DNA of 41,111 nucleotides from Bacillota bacterium (lineage in GTDB: Bacteria; Bacillota; Dethiobacteria; DTU022; UBA8154): contig DUQX01000034.1 in NCBI GenBank assembly GCA_012837615.1, forward strand, positions 1 through 41,111, written 5' to 3'. Shown in pieces: positions 7,404 to 15,082 of this stretch. The notes below the pieces were generated by a model that was given only the letters and a program-made list of their open reading frames with translations, was not told the origin of the DNA and ran no database searches. Positions within the stretch are counted from its first letter, which is position 1. The number at the start of each line of letters is the position of its first letter. A program made the translations under genes and the position numbers.

Positions 7404-8957
7404 ATGGGGAGAAGCGCTTCAAAGAGAGAACAGCTGGATCTGCTTACGACAAATTATAATTATAAGATGCTGGTAGGAGAGACTGTATTACGTTTCCTTT
7501 TGTTAAAGGATCTCATAATCGAAGAAAAACCCGCCAGGGAAAAGGGAAGGCCTTTTCCGCTGGGCGATCTGGCGGCTTGGGTCGGTTTTTCCGATGCAGT
7601 GATCGAAGAAAAAGGCAAAATAAAGCTCTGGGGAAAGGTTGAGGGTAAAGCGATTTTTTATAGCGCCCATGGTCCCGAAGAGAAAAGCTGGCCGGAAGAG
7701 GAGTTTTATCGGGAGGTAGAAATGCCGGGGGCTCTGCCGGGGATGGAGGTTAAAGCCCACGGAAGAATTTGCTATTTGGGAGAAGAAGAGGCTTCCATGG
7801 AGGCGGAGGGCAAAGTACTCTACCAGCTAAAAATTGAAGTGGAGGTACTGCTGTCAGTTGCCGATCCCCACCAGCTCAATGTGGCTATCGGAGTAAAGGA
7901 TGTCCCTGCTGAAAAGATAAAGCGGGGGGTTATTACTGCGGAAGAGTTGCTGGGAGAAAAGGTTTTTTATTTAACTTTAAAAAAGGAATACGAATTTGAA
8001 GAGGAACTTATATTTGTTAAAGCTATAAATTATTACATTAAAGGTTTCTCCTGGAACCCGGAAGACGATGGGGTGAGCTTTAGGGGCGAACTAGTAACAA
8101 TTTTATATTATATGGCTGGAGAATCGAGCGGCTTTCGCGAAAACAGGCAGCAGTTCGGCGGTAAGATCGATTTTGCCGGGTTGAAAAAGAATGTTGAGGT
8201 AAGATTGTTTCCACGCGTGGGATATGTCACGTATCGCGCTGATGGAAAAGTTGCAGGGGAAACTGCTTTTATCGATATTTTTCTGCGAGCGAAGCGGGTT
8301 ATTCAGCAGGATGTGGTTTGCGATATCCAGGGTTTTGCGGTAAAAAAAGAGCAACTGCTGCTGCCAAAAACAACCGGAGTGTTGAAGGAACCGCTGGAGA
8401 TAGTACAGAAGCTATCTTTTCCTTATCCTCCGGGGATTACAGCGGAGCCCGGCTACCTTGTATTTCTGGATGTAGCTGCTCTGGAGGATAAAATAGAGGT
8501 TGCAGGTACTCTGGAAAAGAATATTTATTACCTTCCCGAAAGGGGCGTAGAAGATCCGGACGAAGGGGAAAAAGAGTTGCTCCCTACAGTTTTAAAAGTA
8601 AAGGGGGATTTTCAGAATACCCTTTCCCTGCCGGGAGCGGGAAAAAATACCGCATCTGCGGTATATCTTGATATGGATGCTGTAGAATTTGCACCTACAG
8701 AAAATGCTACACTGATGGTAAGCCGTGCTTTGCTGGAGATAAAAACCTGGGAAATGCAGGAGCTAAGTGTAGTGATTCCTTACCGGGTGCCGTTGGGCAC
8801 AAGCATGGTGGTTTATTCAGCCAGGCAGGGGGATACAATGCTGAAAATTGCACGTAGCTATGGAGTTTTGCCGGAGGTAATAGCCGAGGCCAACGGGCTG
8901 GGAGAGGATACTGTGCTGGAAAAAGGCCAGAAATTGCTTATCCCCCTGTTTTTTTAG
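7404..8957 (+). CDS. SPOCS (DUF3794) and LysM domain spore-associated protein
   Basis: The 517-aa product has repeated SPOCS/DUF3794 modules, seen as beta-rich segments with VKGVISAEV-type equivalents (for example VKAHGRICYLGEE near 115 and VEVRLFPRVGYVTY near 265). A single C-terminal LysM follows: YSARQGDTMLKIARSYGVL, then VIAEANGL and QKLLIPLF. SPOCS domains occur in coat and cortex proteins such as SpoVID, and LysM binds peptidoglycan, so a role in spore envelope assembly is likely but inferred. The preferred start is ATG 7404, because GGGAGG lies 7 bases before it; the upstream TTG 7383 has no ribosome site. No signal peptide is visible, consistent with mother-cell cytoplasmic synthesis. 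Confidence 0.86.
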   Translation: MGRSASKREQLDLLTTNYNYKMLVGETVLRFLLLKDLIIEEKPAREKGRPFPLGDLAAWVGFSDAVIEEKGKIKLWGKVEGKAIFYSAHGPEEKSWPEEEFYREVEMPGALPGMEVKAHGRICYLGEEEASMEAEGKVLYQLKIEVEVLLSVADPHQLNVAIGVKDVPAEKIKRGVITAEELLGEKVFYLTLKKEYEFEEELIFVKAINYYIKGFSWNPEDDGVSFRGELVTILYYMAGESSGFRENRQQFGGKIDFAGLKKNVEVRLFPRVGYVTYRADGKVAGETAFIDIFLRAKRVIQQDVVCDIQGFAVKKEQLLLPKTTGVLKEPLEIVQKLSFPYPPGITAEPGYLVFLDVAALEDKIEVAGTLEKNIYYLPERGVEDPDEGEKELLPTVLKVKGDFQNTLSLPGAGKNTASAVYLDMDAVEFAPTENATLMVSRALLEIKTWEMQELSVVIPYRVPLGTSMVVYSARQGDTMLKIARSYGVLPEVIAEANGLGEDTVLEKGQKLLIPLFF

Positions 8958-8959
8958 CA

Positions 8960-9442
8960 TTACTTGTGAGGGTTTTGTTTCTGACGCGCTCTCAAAAGTC
9001 GAATGAGAGGTATGCCAAGAGCCAGGACCGCTATGCTCTCGCCGAGGCCGATTGTCAGCACGGTCGGCCAGTAGGGAACCCGAAAAAAAGCATAGAGGTA
9101 GAGGCTGACAATAAATGCGTTGAACAGTATGGGGCTCAGGCAGGCGATAACTTTATTATAGCGAAAACGGTAGGTAATAAAGGCTGCCAGCAGTGTGGTC
9201 AGGCTGCCAAAGATTATATCAGCGGCGCCAAAGGGACCAAGGGTGTTGGAGAGGAGACAGCCCAGAAAAAGGCCGGCTACCGCTTCAGGGTATAGAATGG
9301 GTAAAAGAGTCAGCGCTTCCGCCACGCGTACCTGAACGGGCCCAAAACTGATCGCTGATAATAAGAAGGTAACGGCGGTGTAGAGTCCGGCAATGATGCC
9401 AATACGCGCCATTTTATCCGTAGAAATATTTTTCCGACGCAT
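8960..9442 (-). CDS. queT: QueT-family queuosine-precursor ECF transporter S component
   Basis: QueT proteins are membrane substrate-binding subunits of energy-coupling-factor transporters for queuosine precursors. The 160-aa product is nearly all hydrophobic, with five or six segments, and shows the family stretch SFGPVQVRVAEALTLLPIL near residues 32-50 and LGPFGAADIIFGSLTTLLAA near 70-88. The EcfA/EcfT energising module is not in the window and is presumably shared. I searched the region upstream of the start for a preQ1 riboswitch and did not find one. The ATG follows AAAGGA. It converges on the SPOCS-LysM gene with a 2-bp gap. Confidence 0.88.
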   Translation of the reverse strand: MRRKNISTDKMARIGIIAGLYTAVTFLLSAISFGPVQVRVAEALTLLPILYPEAVAGLFLGCLLSNTLGPFGAADIIFGSLTTLLAAFITYRFRYNKVIACLSPILFNAFIVSLYLYAFFRVPYWPTVLTIGLGESIAVLALGIPLIRLLRARQKQNPHK

Positions 9443-9523
9443 AAAACCAATCCTTTAACAGAATAGAATATGATTTATATTTTACGTGATCTTCTTAAGT
9501 GATCTGCGGGATATAAGAAGGTA

Positions 9524-9555
9524 CGGGGACATATTCCTAACGGGAAATGTCCCCG
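9524..9555. repeat. Long hairpin of the GGGGAC-type intergenic repeat
   Basis: CGGGGACAT (9524-9532) pairs with ATGTCCCCG (9547-9555), with further pairing of TTCC and GGGAA inside, and TTTCTT follows. No plus-strand gene ends nearby, so it is more likely a dispersed repeat than a terminator. Nothing else is recognisable from 9443 to 9786. Confidence 0.5.
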
Positions 9556-9786
9556 TTTCTTACAAATTGCCCCGGGAAAAAACCGAAAACCGTGAGCTTT
9601 GAGGCTTTCAAGCAGTTATTTTATGTGCCCGAGGCGTTCCTTCTTGCGGCGCGGGAAGGCGTTTGCTTTTCTACATAGCCCGTTTTGCCGCATTTACTCC
9701 ATAAATAGTATATAAAAACAGGGAGATAGGATCAAGGAGAAAGGATATATTCTAATAAATACTTGTTCAAATCAGGATTCTGTCCC

Positions 9787-9815
9787 TTGACACCTTTCTG
9801 CAGTAAAGGTATTAT
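9787..9815 (+). promoter_or_regulatory. Promoter of the homocysteine biosynthesis operon
   Basis: Perfect TTGACA (9787-9792) and TATTAT (9810-9815) are 17 bp apart, leaving a leader of about 65 bases before the start codon. No S-box-like structure is visible in the leader. Confidence 0.78.
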
Positions 9816-9885
9816 TTCTTTAAGTGTTTCTCTGTATTTATTTTTGTATTAATAGTATGAGCATTTTGAAGGAGGTGCCTTTATT

Positions 9886-11073
9886 ATGGTTAAGAGAACT
9901 TACGAAGAAATTAATGCAAAAATCAGGGCCGGAGAAGCGGTTGTCGTGACTGCGGAAGAGGTAATCTCCATGGCTCGGGAAAAGGGTATTGAGGAGACGG
10001 CAGCCAGCGTTGATGTCGTTACCACTGGCACCTTCGGACCTATGTGCTCTTCCGGAGCTTTTTTAAACCTGGGACATACTAAACCCCGTATGAGAATGAG
10101 CCGCGTCTTTTTAAACGGGGTGGAAGCATATGCAGGGGTGGCAGCGGTTGATGTTTACCTCGGGGCTACCCAGCTTCCGGAATCAGATCCGGCCAATACA
10201 AATTATCCCGGCGATTTTAATTACGGCGGGGCGCATGTACTGGAAGACTTGCTGGCGGGTAAAGAAGTGCTGCTGGAGGCCGAATCCTACGGGACGGATT
10301 GTTATCCGAGAAAGAAATTAGAAAAAATGATCCGGTTGGACGACATTCCTTATGCCTTGCTTTTTAACCCGCGCAATGCTTATCAGAATTATAACGTAAG
10401 CGTTAACCTTTCGGACCGGACTATCTACACATATATGGGTATTTTGAAGCCCAATATGGGGAATGCCAACTACTCCACAGCGGGTCAGCTTTCCCCGCTC
10501 TTAAACGATCCCTTTTACCGTACAATCGGAATGGGAACGAAGATTTTTTTGGGGGGCGGTGTCGGGTATGTAAGCTGGTTCGGGACACAGCATTCTCCGG
10601 AAGTTTTAAGAGGCGAAAATGGTGTTCCCCTTTCCCCGGCAGGAACCCTGGCGGTAATGGGAGATCTGAAGCAGATGTCTCCCCAATGGCTGCGGGGAAT
10701 AAGCCTGATAGGTTATGGGGTATCGATGATGGTAGGGATTGGAATTCCTATCCCTATCCTGGATGAAGAGATGTTAAGATATACTGCTATCAGCGACGAA
10801 GAAATTATTACTGATGTCGTCGATTACAGCGAAGCTGCTCCCCAGGGAACGGGCGAAACGCTGGGCAAAGTAAGCTATGCTCAGCTAAAAAGCGGGGAAA
10901 TTACGCTGGGGGACAGGGTTATCCCAACCGCTTCCCTTTCCAGTTATCTTAAAGCCAGGGAGATAGCTGAAATTTTGAAAGAGTGGATTAAAAGCGGGCA
11001 GTTTCTTTTGACGAAGCCTGTCTTTACTCTTCCAACAACGGGCGAAGGTATAAACTACCGGAAAATCGTTTAG
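9886..11073 (+). CDS. DUF39 (COG1900) homocysteine biosynthesis protein
   Basis: Proteins of this family, studied in methanogens, take part with a NIL-ferredoxin in making homocysteine from aspartate semialdehyde and a sulfur donor, bypassing the acyl-homoserine route. The 395-aa product shows conserved cysteines Cys54 in FGPMCSSGAFLNLGH and Cys139 in YGTDCYPRK, the likely persulfide/thiol sites. It also has LFNPRNAYQNYNVSVN near 160-175 and a glycine-rich IFLGGGVGYVSWFGTQH near 220. It is the form without C-terminal CBS domains. The ATG follows AAGGAGG. The next two genes complete the known functional triad. Confidence 0.92.
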   Translation: MVKRTYEEINAKIRAGEAVVVTAEEVISMAREKGIEETAASVDVVTTGTFGPMCSSGAFLNLGHTKPRMRMSRVFLNGVEAYAGVAAVDVYLGATQLPESDPANTNYPGDFNYGGAHVLEDLLAGKEVLLEAESYGTDCYPRKKLEKMIRLDDIPYALLFNPRNAYQNYNVSVNLSDRTIYTYMGILKPNMGNANYSTAGQLSPLLNDPFYRTIGMGTKIFLGGGVGYVSWFGTQHSPEVLRGENGVPLSPAGTLAVMGDLKQMSPQWLRGISLIGYGVSMMVGIGIPIPILDEEMLRYTAISDEEIITDVVDYSEAAPQGTGETLGKVSYAQLKSGEITLGDRVIPTASLSSYLKAREIAEILKEWIKSGQFLLTKPVFTLPTTGEGINYRKIV

Positions 11074-11244
11074 CCGATTGGTTTCGGAAAGATCCGGAAA
11101 GATAGGAAAGATATATGTTAAACATTCCGGAAACGTTTAATCGTTGTTATCGGAAAAGGCAGGTTCAGCGCACAATAAAGGTGCAATAATACAATAATAG
11201 ATAGCAGGCGTAGTTCGGGCGTATTTATTACAGGGGGTGTATTC

Positions 11245-11649
11245 GTGAAACAGAAGATTGTCTTGCATTTTCCCTCCATAGTTACGGAGCAGCCTTTCAC
11301 ATATCATTTAATAAAAGAATACAATCTAATGGTGAATATTTTAAAAGCCAACATCAACCCCCGCAAAGAGGGGCGCATGGTAGTGGAAGTCTGCGGGGAT
11401 CAGGAAGATTATCAGGCCGGAATGGATTTTTTACAATCCAGGGGGGTGAAGATATCCCCCCTGGAGCAGGAGATCGTTTGGCTTGAAGATAGATGTACCC
11501 AATGCGGGGCTTGTGTTATTATCTGTCCTGTCGGGGCGCTTGTAATGGAGCGCCCGGAGATGAAAGTAAAGTTTGTAGGTGAAAAATGTATTGTCTGTGA
11601 GCACTGTATAAAAGCCTGTCCGGCAAGGGCGATGGAGGTTCTTTATTGA
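11245..11649 (+). CDS. NIL domain plus two [4Fe-4S] ferredoxin domains
   Basis: The 134-aa product begins with a NIL domain (residues 1-75, the small ligand-binding fold also seen on methionine ABC transporters). It ends with two iron-sulfur motifs, CTQCGACVIICP and CIVCEHCIKACP, each binding one 4Fe-4S cluster. In anaerobes this protein pairs with the DUF39 protein for homocysteine formation, probably supplying electrons or sulfur. The start is GTG 11245 behind AGGGGGTG. A 171-bp gap separates it from the DUF39 gene, with no terminator seen, so an operon is likely. Confidence 0.93.
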   Translation: MKQKIVLHFPSIVTEQPFTYHLIKEYNLMVNILKANINPRKEGRMVVEVCGDQEDYQAGMDFLQSRGVKISPLEQEIVWLEDRCTQCGACVIICPVGALVMERPEMKVKFVGEKCIVCEHCIKACPARAMEVLY

Positions 11650-12390
11650 GTGCAGTATTCCAGGAGAAGCTACCGGCAAGCGCTATCAGCCGGGGATATG
11701 GAATCCTTTGCAGTGGCCGTTAAAGAAACTGATCTTTGGATTACTGTAGATAAAAGTGTGCCGGTCTCCGGATTGCCCGGCAAGGTGGAGCATTTTATCT
11801 GGCAAAAAAGGCGCCTTTTAGAAGATTATATTGAAAAGGACCCCCTTTTCGCACGGACTTTATTACCGCACCTTGTTCAGGAAGGGGCCCCGCCCATTGC
11901 TCTGGAGATGGCACGTGCCGGAAATATGGCGGGAGTGGGCCCGATGGCCGCAGTAGCGGGGGCCCTTGCACAGGCTGTGGGTAAGTGGCTGCTCCGGATC
12001 TCTCCACAGGTTATTGTTGAAAACGGCGGGGACATCTTCCTGTGTTGTCAACGGCCGGTCAGGGTAGGGATTTTTGCCGGCGAATCGGTTTTTAGCCGCA
12101 AGCTTGCGTTGAAACTCGAAACCCGTGGAGAGCAACGGGGGGTTTGCACCTCGTCGGGGACGGTAGGTTCTTCCTACAGCATGGGTAGGGCGGATGCAGC
12201 CGTTGTTATTGCCGATGATGCGGCTCTGGCCGATGCTGTAGCCACGGCTGCTGCCAACAGAGTCCAGGACGAAGGCGACCTCAAAAAAGCGCTTGATTTT
12301 GCGCGCTCTATACCGGGGGTAAAAGGGAGCCTGATAATTTTAGGAGAAAAACTTGCAGCCAGTGGTGAGATCCAGCTTGTAGAGTACTGA
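11650..12390 (+). CDS. UPF0280 (COG2122) ApbE-like protein
   Basis: The 246-aa product belongs to UPF0280, related to the ApbE flavin-transferase fold. Motifs include AVKETDLWI near residue 23, GPMAAVAGALAQAVG near 98-112, VENGGDIFL near 125, and CTSSGTVGSSYSMGRADAAVV near 165-185, where cysteine and serine-rich residues resemble the ApbE active region. COG2122 members have been tied genetically to homocysteine synthesis in methanogens together with the two preceding families. Its GTG directly follows the ferredoxin's TGA, so the two are translationally coupled. The exact reaction is unknown. Confidence 0.9.
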   Translation: MQYSRRSYRQALSAGDMESFAVAVKETDLWITVDKSVPVSGLPGKVEHFIWQKRRLLEDYIEKDPLFARTLLPHLVQEGAPPIALEMARAGNMAGVGPMAAVAGALAQAVGKWLLRISPQVIVENGGDIFLCCQRPVRVGIFAGESVFSRKLALKLETRGEQRGVCTSSGTVGSSYSMGRADAAVVIADDAALADAVATAAANRVQDEGDLKKALDFARSIPGVKGSLIILGEKLAASGEIQLVEY

Positions 12391-12399
12391 GCTATCCTT

Positions 12400-13035
12400 T
12401 TAATCTTCAATCAAAGGAACAAAACGGCATCCGCAGAGCTTGTATTCCTGCATTCCCTTTTCACCTTTGATGATGAGGATTAATTCTTGTAGCAGACTAT
12501 CCCCAACGGGTATAACCAGGCGTCCTCTAACAGCAAGCTGTTCCAGGAGAGAGCCGGGTACTTTTTTCGCGGCTGCAGCGACAAGGATGCCATCAAAAGG
12601 AGCTTTTTCCGGCCAGCCCAGGGTGCCATCGCCTTTTTTAAAGCTGATATTATTATATCCCATTTCCTGCAGTGTTTTTTCCGCTTTGGCAGAGAGCGAC
12701 TCGAGCCTTTCCACGCTGTAAACATGTTCTGCCAGTTCAGCAAGAATGGCGGTTTGGTAGCCGGACCCTGTTCCTATTTCCAGTACCTTTTCAGGACCTT
12801 TTAATTGCAGGGATTCTGTCATCAGGGCGACAATATATGGTTGGGAAATAGTTTGATCGCAACCGATGGGAAGAGGGTAATCCTCATAAGCTTCTCGCTG
12901 GTTGCATGAGTCGACAAAGAGGTGGCGCGGCACGCTGCGCATAGCGTCCAGTACCCTTTGGTCTTTAATATCGCGGGCGATCAATTGCTTTTCTATCATC
13001 CGCTCGCGCAATTTGGTATAGTCTTTTTCATCCAT
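12400..13035 (-). CDS. pcm: Protein-L-isoaspartate O-methyltransferase
   Basis: PCMT methylates isoaspartyl residues in aged proteins, using SAM, to start their repair. The 211-aa product has the SAM motif VLEIGTGSGYQTAILAEL near residues 79-96. Upstream of it are the family's PRHLFV and CDQTISQPYIVALMTE, which form the substrate pocket, and LVIPVG lies near 185. I start it at ATG 13035 because GAGAGG lies 7 bases before; the in-frame GTG at 13050 overlaps that site. It converges on the UPF0280 gene with a 9-bp gap. Confidence 0.95.
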   Translation of the reverse strand: MDEKDYTKLRERMIEKQLIARDIKDQRVLDAMRSVPRHLFVDSCNQREAYEDYPLPIGCDQTISQPYIVALMTESLQLKGPEKVLEIGTGSGYQTAILAELAEHVYSVERLESLSAKAEKTLQEMGYNNISFKKGDGTLGWPEKAPFDGILVAAAAKKVPGSLLEQLAVRGRLVIPVGDSLLQELILIIKGEKGMQEYKLCGCRFVPLIED

Positions 13036-13141
13036 AACATTACCTCTCACTTACATAAATGGTTAGCCGTTGCCTTTAAGCAACCTGATTATACATGAGC
13101 TGCTTTATTAATGCAAATTGCCAGACAGGGGGGCGTGTTGA

Positions 13142-14266
13142 GTGAATTTTGAACAGGGTCCTATCCGGCCTCCCAGCGAGGCTGATAGCCTTTTTGTAAG
13201 GGTGACAAGAAACTGCCCCTGGAACAAGTGCCTCTTTTGTCATGTTTATAAAGGAAAAAAATTTTCCAGGCGGTCTGTGGAGGAGATTAAGGATGATATT
13301 CTGGCCATGGAAAGAGGGGCTTCCAGGGTTGAGTCCTATGCCTTAAAAATAGATAGCAGCGGCAGGATCACTAGGGAAGTGCTGGAATACATTTATCATC
13401 ACGAGCCGAATTTGTTGCAAATAGCTTTCTGGCTTTACAGGGGCGGGAAAAACGTTTTTCTGCAGGATGGGGATAACCTGACCATGCCTGCCGACAAATT
13501 AGCGGAGATTTTAATTTTTATCAGGGAACAGTTTCCAACGGTTGAGCGCATTACTACTTATACCCGTGCCAAGACTGCCGGCAGAAGAAGCGTAGCCGAG
13601 CTGGCGATGCTGAAAGAGGCTGGGCTGACCAGAGTCCATGTAGGTTTGGAAACAGGTTACAATCCCTTACTGGATTATATGCGTAAGGGAATAACGGCGG
13701 AAGAGCACATTGAGGCGGGGTTAAAAATAAAGGAAGCGGGCCTGAGCCTTAGCGAGTATGTTATCCTGGGGTTGGGGGGACGCAGTATGTGGAAAGAGCA
13801 TGCCCTGGAAACAGCAAAAGTGCTCAGCAAGATCGACCCCAACTTTATTCGCCTGCGCACATTGGCGATGCGTGAGGATATCCCGCTGCTTGAAAAAGTA
13901 CATTTGGGGGAGTTCCAACTTTCCAACGATGACGAAATTGTTGTTGAGGAGAAGCTCCTTTTGGAAAACCTTCACGGAACAGGTTACCTGGTCAGCGATC
14001 ATATTCTCAACCTCCTGGAAGACGTTGAGGGCAACCTTGCTCGGGATAAAACCTCTATGCTAAAGATTATTGACAATTATCTATCCCTGCCTGCGGAAGA
14101 AAGAGCGAATTTCTGTCTGGGAAGGAGGCTCGGCATTTATCGCTATATGAGAGACATGGAAGATGCGGAGCGTTATGAACAGGTCAGCAAGTTAAGGAGG
14201 CATCTGATAGAAACCGGACAGGACCAGGATGAATTTCTTATCCAGTACCGCGGGAATTTTATCTAA
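13142..14266 (+). CDS. Radical SAM domain protein of unknown reaction
   Basis: The 374-aa product has an N-terminal radical SAM core. The cluster-binding cysteines are Cys25, Cys30 and Cys33 in VTRNCPWNKCLFC, a CX4CX2C spacing rather than the classic CX3CX2C. VERITTYTRAKT and HVGLETGYNPLLDYMRKG are typical strand motifs of the barrel, the second one SAM-contacting. SEYVILGLGG lies near 205. The C-terminal 100 residues are charged and mostly helical, without extra cysteine clusters. The start is GTG 13142 behind a G-rich site. Related CPWN-type proteins are widespread in anaerobes; I know of no assigned substrate. It stands alone, divergent from pcm. Confidence 0.85.
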   Translation: MNFEQGPIRPPSEADSLFVRVTRNCPWNKCLFCHVYKGKKFSRRSVEEIKDDILAMERGASRVESYALKIDSSGRITREVLEYIYHHEPNLLQIAFWLYRGGKNVFLQDGDNLTMPADKLAEILIFIREQFPTVERITTYTRAKTAGRRSVAELAMLKEAGLTRVHVGLETGYNPLLDYMRKGITAEEHIEAGLKIKEAGLSLSEYVILGLGGRSMWKEHALETAKVLSKIDPNFIRLRTLAMREDIPLLEKVHLGEFQLSNDDEIVVEEKLLLENLHGTGYLVSDHILNLLEDVEGNLARDKTSMLKIIDNYLSLPAEERANFCLGRRLGIYRYMRDMEDAERYEQVSKLRRHLIETGQDQDEFLIQYRGNFI

Positions 14267-14325
14267 TGGGCGATGGGCGACCGTAGGGTGCGCCGGGGCG
14301 TCAGGGCAGAGATAAGATTATTAAA

Positions 14326-14452
14326 AGTAACTGCTCAGCTATGCGTAAGGTTATCAGGTTGTCACGTTCAGAGTGACAGGTGCTGTGACTTTTCCCACAC
14401 CTGACACCTGCCGTTCCCTATGCCCTGTTTGTGTTTTCTCTGAGCAGTTACT
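14326..14452 (+). mobile_element. MITE-like element, full copy A
   Basis: The 127-bp element begins AGTAACTGCTCAG and ends with the exact reverse complement CTGAGCAGTTACT. It is flanked by a possible 6-bp target duplication, ATTAAA, at 14320-14325 and 14453-14458. Inside is a hairpin TGTCAC-GTTCAGA-GTGACA. It has no coding capacity. It shares most of its sequence with the copy at 16182-16316. Confidence 0.8.
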
Positions 14453-14496
14453 ATTAAAAAAAGGTAAAGTAAAAAGGTAAAGGGAGGAAACGGGTA

Positions 14497-15033
14497 GTGT
14501 ATAGGTGGAGTTTAAGAGATATGAAACGGGGACGAATTGTTATACCGGTTTTTGTTTTTTGCTTGGCGGCCGTATTTATCGCGGTTTTTTTCCTGGGACA
14601 AGCTTCCGGTGCCAGTTCTACCCGGGTGCCGGGTTCGGAAAGCGATCCTCTGGTTACCGCCAGCTGGGTGGAAGCAAAGATTAACGAGCGTATGAGGGGG
14701 CTAAGTGGGAACGCCAGCACGGAGGCTCCTGCGGCATCGAGGGAACCCGTTTATATTACTTTCCCGGCTCCAGCTTATCGGGTAGTATCGGTTCCTGCCG
14801 GCAAGAAGATGCTTACCGGTGCCGGAACGGAAATTATTTTACGCAGCGGAAACGCAAAAATTGTGGAGGGCCCTGGAGGCGGGTTTTCCGATCTTACTTT
14901 GGGTGCCAACCTTTCTGACGGAGCTAGCGTTGCCAGGGATCACCTTCTTCTTTCGCCTAAAGATGATGGGCGTGGCATTGTAGCAGGTTCAAATACTATT
15001 TTCCTTGTGCGCGGTGACTATAATATCAAGTGA
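14497..15033 (+). CDS. Conserved-type exported/anchored protein of unknown function
   Basis: The 178-aa product has a basic N-terminus and one hydrophobic segment (residues 13-35, IVIPVFVFCLAAVFIAVFFL), either an uncleaved anchor or a signal peptide ending near GQASGASS. The outer part holds ESDPLVTASWVEAKINERM, a proline-rich linker and a small beta-rich domain (YRVVSVPAGKKMLTGAGTE, EIILRSGNAKIVEGP). The GTG start at 14497 follows GGGAGG by 9 bases. It lies 49 bp upstream of csaB and is probably co-transcribed, suggesting a cell-surface role. I do not recognise a named family. Confidence 0.75.
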   Translation: MYRWSLRDMKRGRIVIPVFVFCLAAVFIAVFFLGQASGASSTRVPGSESDPLVTASWVEAKINERMRGLSGNASTEAPAASREPVYITFPAPAYRVVSVPAGKKMLTGAGTEIILRSGNAKIVEGPGGGFSDLTLGANLSDGASVARDHLLLSPKDDGRGIVAGSNTIFLVRGDYNIK

Positions 15034-15082
15034 TTGGTAAAAATATGTCGTACAGTAATCTCCTGGGGGGGGAGGGGGATAT

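Noticed and set aside
9443-9520. preQ1 riboswitch ahead of queT
   Set aside because: The leader lacks the preQ1-I hairpin and the A-rich tail; no pseudoknot can be drawn.
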